From: Thaumasiovibrio sp043421945
GTDB taxonomy: Bacteria; Pseudomonadota; Gammaproteobacteria; Enterobacterales; Vibrionaceae
Assembly: GCA_043421945.1 (NCBI GenBank)
Contig: JBHOGO010000093.1
Coordinates: forward strand, 1 to 16,292
Direction: 5' to 3'
DNA length: 16,292 nucleotides
The notes under the pieces: generated by a model
Databases searched by the model: none
Seen by the model: only the letters and a program-made list of their open reading frames with translations
What the model was told of the DNA's origin: nothing
In this document: positions 13,841-16,292 of the stretch, in pieces
Layout of the letters: each line of letters opens with the position of its first letter
Numbering within the stretch: the first letter of the stretch is position 1
Made by a program: the position numbers and the translations under genes

Positions 13841-15988
13841 TTAGAATTCGTAATCGAACTCTACACCCCAATTTCTTCCTGGCTGAGTACGTCGGTCAAT
13901 ACCCTGACTATCTGCATCTTGGTTTTCAAGATCTGCATAGTGCCAATACTTTTTGTCAAAGGCATTGAATAAACCAGCACGTAGTGTCATTGCTGATGAC
14001 GGCTTATAATAAGCGGTTAGATCAGTGACAGCGTAACCCGGTGCTTTCAAGTTTTCTGAGTCAGACCAATCATCACCCGACTTACCCGCCACCGCTTCCA
14101 CAGAAACCTGACTACCCCAGTGCCCTTGAGGTGCATCATAGCCAAGGGCAATATAAGAGGTTAGCGGTGCCACTGAGTCAATGGCATCACCTGATTCTTT
14201 GTCTTTGCCGTCTGCGTAGGCGATAGAAAAATCAAGATAGCTGCCCTTAGGTGCTGTCACTAAACGGTGTAAGTCTGTTTGTGAACTTAACTCGGCACCA
14301 TAGATACGTGCTTTCGCAACGTTATCCTTGGTCCAAACTTCTAGACCTTCATCATTATCTTCTAACTGTTTATCTTCAATGAAGTTTTTATAGTCGTTAT
14401 AAAAAACAGAGGCTTCAACATGACCAAATCGATGAGCCCAACGCGTACCAACCTCATAAGCGATGCTCTCTTCTGCTTTCAAATCGGTATTAGGCTCTAA
14501 TATCGCGCCCATAGAGTATTCATAATAAAGATCTTGAATAGTCGGCGCTTTAAAGCCTTGGCTTACTTGTGCAAACGTGCTGAACTGTTCTGTCCAGTGG
14601 TACACCGTACCAATACGCCCTGTAAAGGCGTCATTACTCGCTTTATCGTAGCTAGAGCCATTATTAGGGGTTGCTTCAAAGCTATCGTATCGCCCACCGA
14701 AAGTCAGTACTAAACGGTCATCCATAAGGAACATTTGATCTTGGATGAACACGCCCCACTGGTTAGATTTTGCATCTGGCACTTCAGGGTTAGCATCAAC
14801 CACTTCGCCGTCTGATAAAAAGTGGTTGGTATAATCTAACTCAAACTGGTTAGTGAAGTAACTGGCACCATAAGTCAGCTCATGGAATATACGTCCAGCA
14901 TCAATGCCTTTATTCAAGGTGATATCAAACTGCGTAGACTCATCAACACCGTTTCGCTCACGATTACGATACCCATGCGCTTCCGTATGATCGTAGTTAT
15001 TATGCATTGTTTCGCTGCGTTGCCATGCCAACAGCCACTCAAGGTCATCTGCATATCGACCATCGACTTGCCATTGGTGTTCAAAGCTAAAACGCTGGCG
15101 CTGATCTTTATCGTCGGCACTATTTTGAGTGTACAGATATTTAGGCCACTCAGGTGGCATCACAATCTCATAACCTTCGTTATGGAGTAGATCGCCTTCC
15201 GCCGTCCGGTTAAAGACTTCAGCAGTAAACCCAATGCGGTGTGCATCATTCACTTGGTAAAACAGCTTTGCCAAGAAATTGTCTTGAGTAATATCAAAAG
15301 GATCGGCCTGCCCTCTGTCACGTCCTTCGATATCGGCACCGCTACTGTGGGTTTGAGTTTCATGCCCATCACGTTTGGTATACATAACCAGCGACTCCCA
15401 GTCACCAGTACGATTAGCGATAGTTACCGTTGATTTAAAACTATCATTGACGCTGGTATAGCCACCACTGAAGGCTGCATAAGTATCATCGCCCTCTTCA
15501 GCCAATAAATCGCTTGGATTTTTGGTGCGCATGACCACAACACCGGCCAACGCATCAGAACCATATAGGCTAGACACAGGGCCTTTATTCACTTCAAGGC
15601 TTGTTAGCGTATCCAGTTCAAACATACCCTGGTTCTTACGCATAACGTCAGCACCAGGGTTGTAGATACTCGCCTGTTGAACACCGTCAACCAACACCTT
15701 AACGTAGTTCTCTTCTCGGCCTCGAATATTGAAACCTGTTAATCCAAAGCGGCCTTGCCCTTCCATACTAACACCAGGCTCTGATTTTAAAGCTTGCTGT
15801 AAGTCTGAAGACATTGATTTGGCGATATCTTCACTGGTTATTGTCGAGACAGATGCAGCGATATCGCGCACAGCCTGTTCATTACGAGTGGCAGAAACAA
15901 CCACTTCATCAAACGTGAAGACCTCTTCAGCTTGTACCACTGTGGTACATGCTAGCCCAACAAATACTGCCACTTTGGAGAGTTTCAT
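13841..15988 (-). CDS. TonB-dependent outer-membrane receptor, haemoglobin/haem family (HutA/HutR-like)
   Basis: A 715-residue outer-membrane receptor. It has a signal peptide (1-20, ending VVQA), a TonB box (EVVVSAT, 28-34), and a plug domain (about 35-157) with NIRG, VLVDGVQQ and LEVNKGPVSSLYGSDALAG. A 22-strand-type barrel follows, with the terminal phenylalanine of outer-membrane proteins (GVEFDYEF). Plug sequence and length fit the haemoglobin/transferrin receptor family of Vibrio haem receptors. In that family the FRAP-NPNL region carries a haem-contacting histidine; here it reads FKAP (479-482) to PNTDL (499-503) with no histidine between, so haem as substrate is not certain. AAGGA lies 7 bases ahead of the ATG. 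I see no convincing Fur box. It is monocistronic, with a terminator downstream. Confidence 0.88.
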   Translation of the reverse strand: MKLSKVAVFVGLACTTVVQAEEVFTFDEVVVSATRNEQAVRDIAASVSTITSEDIAKSMSSDLQQALKSEPGVSMEGQGRFGLTGFNIRGREENYVKVLVDGVQQASIYNPGADVMRKNQGMFELDTLTSLEVNKGPVSSLYGSDALAGVVVMRTKNPSDLLAEEGDDTYAAFSGGYTSVNDSFKSTVTIANRTGDWESLVMYTKRDGHETQTHSSGADIEGRDRGQADPFDITQDNFLAKLFYQVNDAHRIGFTAEVFNRTAEGDLLHNEGYEIVMPPEWPKYLYTQNSADDKDQRQRFSFEHQWQVDGRYADDLEWLLAWQRSETMHNNYDHTEAHGYRNRERNGVDESTQFDITLNKGIDAGRIFHELTYGASYFTNQFELDYTNHFLSDGEVVDANPEVPDAKSNQWGVFIQDQMFLMDDRLVLTFGGRYDSFEATPNNGSSYDKASNDAFTGRIGTVYHWTEQFSTFAQVSQGFKAPTIQDLYYEYSMGAILEPNTDLKAEESIAYEVGTRWAHRFGHVEASVFYNDYKNFIEDKQLEDNDEGLEVWTKDNVAKARIYGAELSSQTDLHRLVTAPKGSYLDFSIAYADGKDKESGDAIDSVAPLTSYIALGYDAPQGHWGSQVSVEAVAGKSGDDWSDSENLKAPGYAVTDLTAYYKPSSAMTLRAGLFNAFDKKYWHYADLENQDADSQGIDRRTQPGRNWGVEFDYEF

Positions 15989-16235
15989 TTTAATTCCTTA
16001 CTAATTTGAGGCGAATAAAGCCATTTACCACGAATAAGGTAAAGGCATCATTAACAACGAGTAATATTTATATGAAAGTAAATCTTCCTCTGGGCTTTAT
16101 ATTCTTTAAACCAACCGAAATATAAACCCAGAATTTAAACATACCTTAATAATAAAACAGTGAGTTTTACTTTATCCTTTAAATAAATCTCAATTTACTC
16201 TTCTACTTCTTTCAACAGGGCAAGAGCATGAGTGT
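15989..16235. other. Upstream region of the TonB receptor gene, no supported gene
   Basis: This AT-rich stretch contains the receptor's promoter and leader. It holds the inverted repeat listed at 16090-16131 and a smaller one (TTTACC / GGTAAA, 16024-16041). A 24-codon frame on the minus strand (16068-16142) has its AAGG only one base from the ATG, so I do not call it a gene. Confidence 0.45.
16090..16131. promoter_or_regulatory. Long inverted repeat in the TonB receptor leader region
   Basis: CTGGGcTTTATAT (16090-16102) pairs with ATATAAACCCAG (16120-16131) over 12 bp with one bulged base and a 17-base loop. It lies about 100-140 bases upstream of the receptor start. It may be an RNA hairpin in the leader or a protein-binding site. 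Confidence 0.45.
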
Positions 16236-16292
16236 TTAATTTTTGTTCAAGCCCTTAATTCCAGCTAGTATGACCCGCTCCAGATAGGCGAT
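16236..16292 (-). CDS. Possible 3' end of a gene entering from the right
   Basis: From the window edge the minus strand reads IAYLERVILAGIKGLNKN and then a stop at 16236-16238. The other two minus frames stop sooner, and base composition becomes less AT-rich here, as in coding DNA. Eighteen residues are too few to name a family. Confidence 0.3.
   Translation of the reverse strand: MAYLERVILAGIKGLNKN

Noticed and set aside
16068..16142. 24-codon leader peptide upstream of the receptor as a firm gene
   Set aside because: The AAGG is one base from the ATG, too close for normal initiation, and the frame is explained equally well by the inverted repeat. It is kept only as a finding.
15989..16200. 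Fur box ahead of the TonB receptor
   Set aside because: No stretch comes close to the GATAATGATAATCATTATC consensus; only short partial matches were found.

Overview
The window looks like chromosomal DNA of a gamma-proteobacterium, most likely a member of the Vibrionaceae. Three things point that way: a YghU-type disulfide reductase very close to the enterobacterial protein, a HutA/HutR-type TonB receptor, and a free-standing LacI-like sensor domain of a kind known from Vibrio. No similarity search was run, so genus is not assigned. There are no tRNA or rRNA genes, no CRISPR array and no complete mobile element. The left edge holds the first codons of what may be an insertion-sequence transposase.

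Layout. 1-1007 (minus): start of a possible IS1595-like transposase, then a LacI-type ligand-binding domain without a DNA-binding domain, probably cut at its C-terminus. 1359-1811 (plus): hotdog acyl-CoA thioesterase with a terminator. 1885-2277 (minus): small secreted hypothetical protein. 2456-4456 (plus): large lipoprotein metallophosphoesterase with two hairpins after it. 4560-8396 (minus): a compact three-gene operon in which a small ribbon-helix-helix-like protein overlaps two ABC half-transporters, which overlap each other. The exporter pair has one degenerate and one complete ATP site. A 24-bp perfect palindrome sits on the predicted promoter of this operon. 8487-9421 (plus): a possible 38-residue membrane peptide and a secreted protein resembling zinc-peptidase families but lacking the zinc histidines. 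9596-9714: 16-bp tandem repeats and a hairpin ahead of a YcaQ/AlkX-type DNA glycosylase (9782-11014). 11096-11944 (plus): membrane-anchored coiled-coil/TPR protein. 12150-13007 (plus): yghU. 13085-13240: a degenerate ~32-bp repeat. 13269-13580 (minus): small membrane protein. 13841-15988 (minus): TonB-dependent haemoglobin/haem-family receptor. The right edge may hold the 3' end of another minus-strand gene.

Most genes are single transcription units of ordinary accessory function, separated by convergent terminators. The most coherent system is the regulator-plus-heterodimeric-exporter operon with its own operator-like palindrome. It is best read as a self-regulated drug, lipid or peptide efflux unit whose substrate is unknown. 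The two intergenic repeat arrays (ahead of the glycosylase gene and after yghU) and the pseudo-peptidase-like secreted protein are the other features that ordinary annotation would miss.
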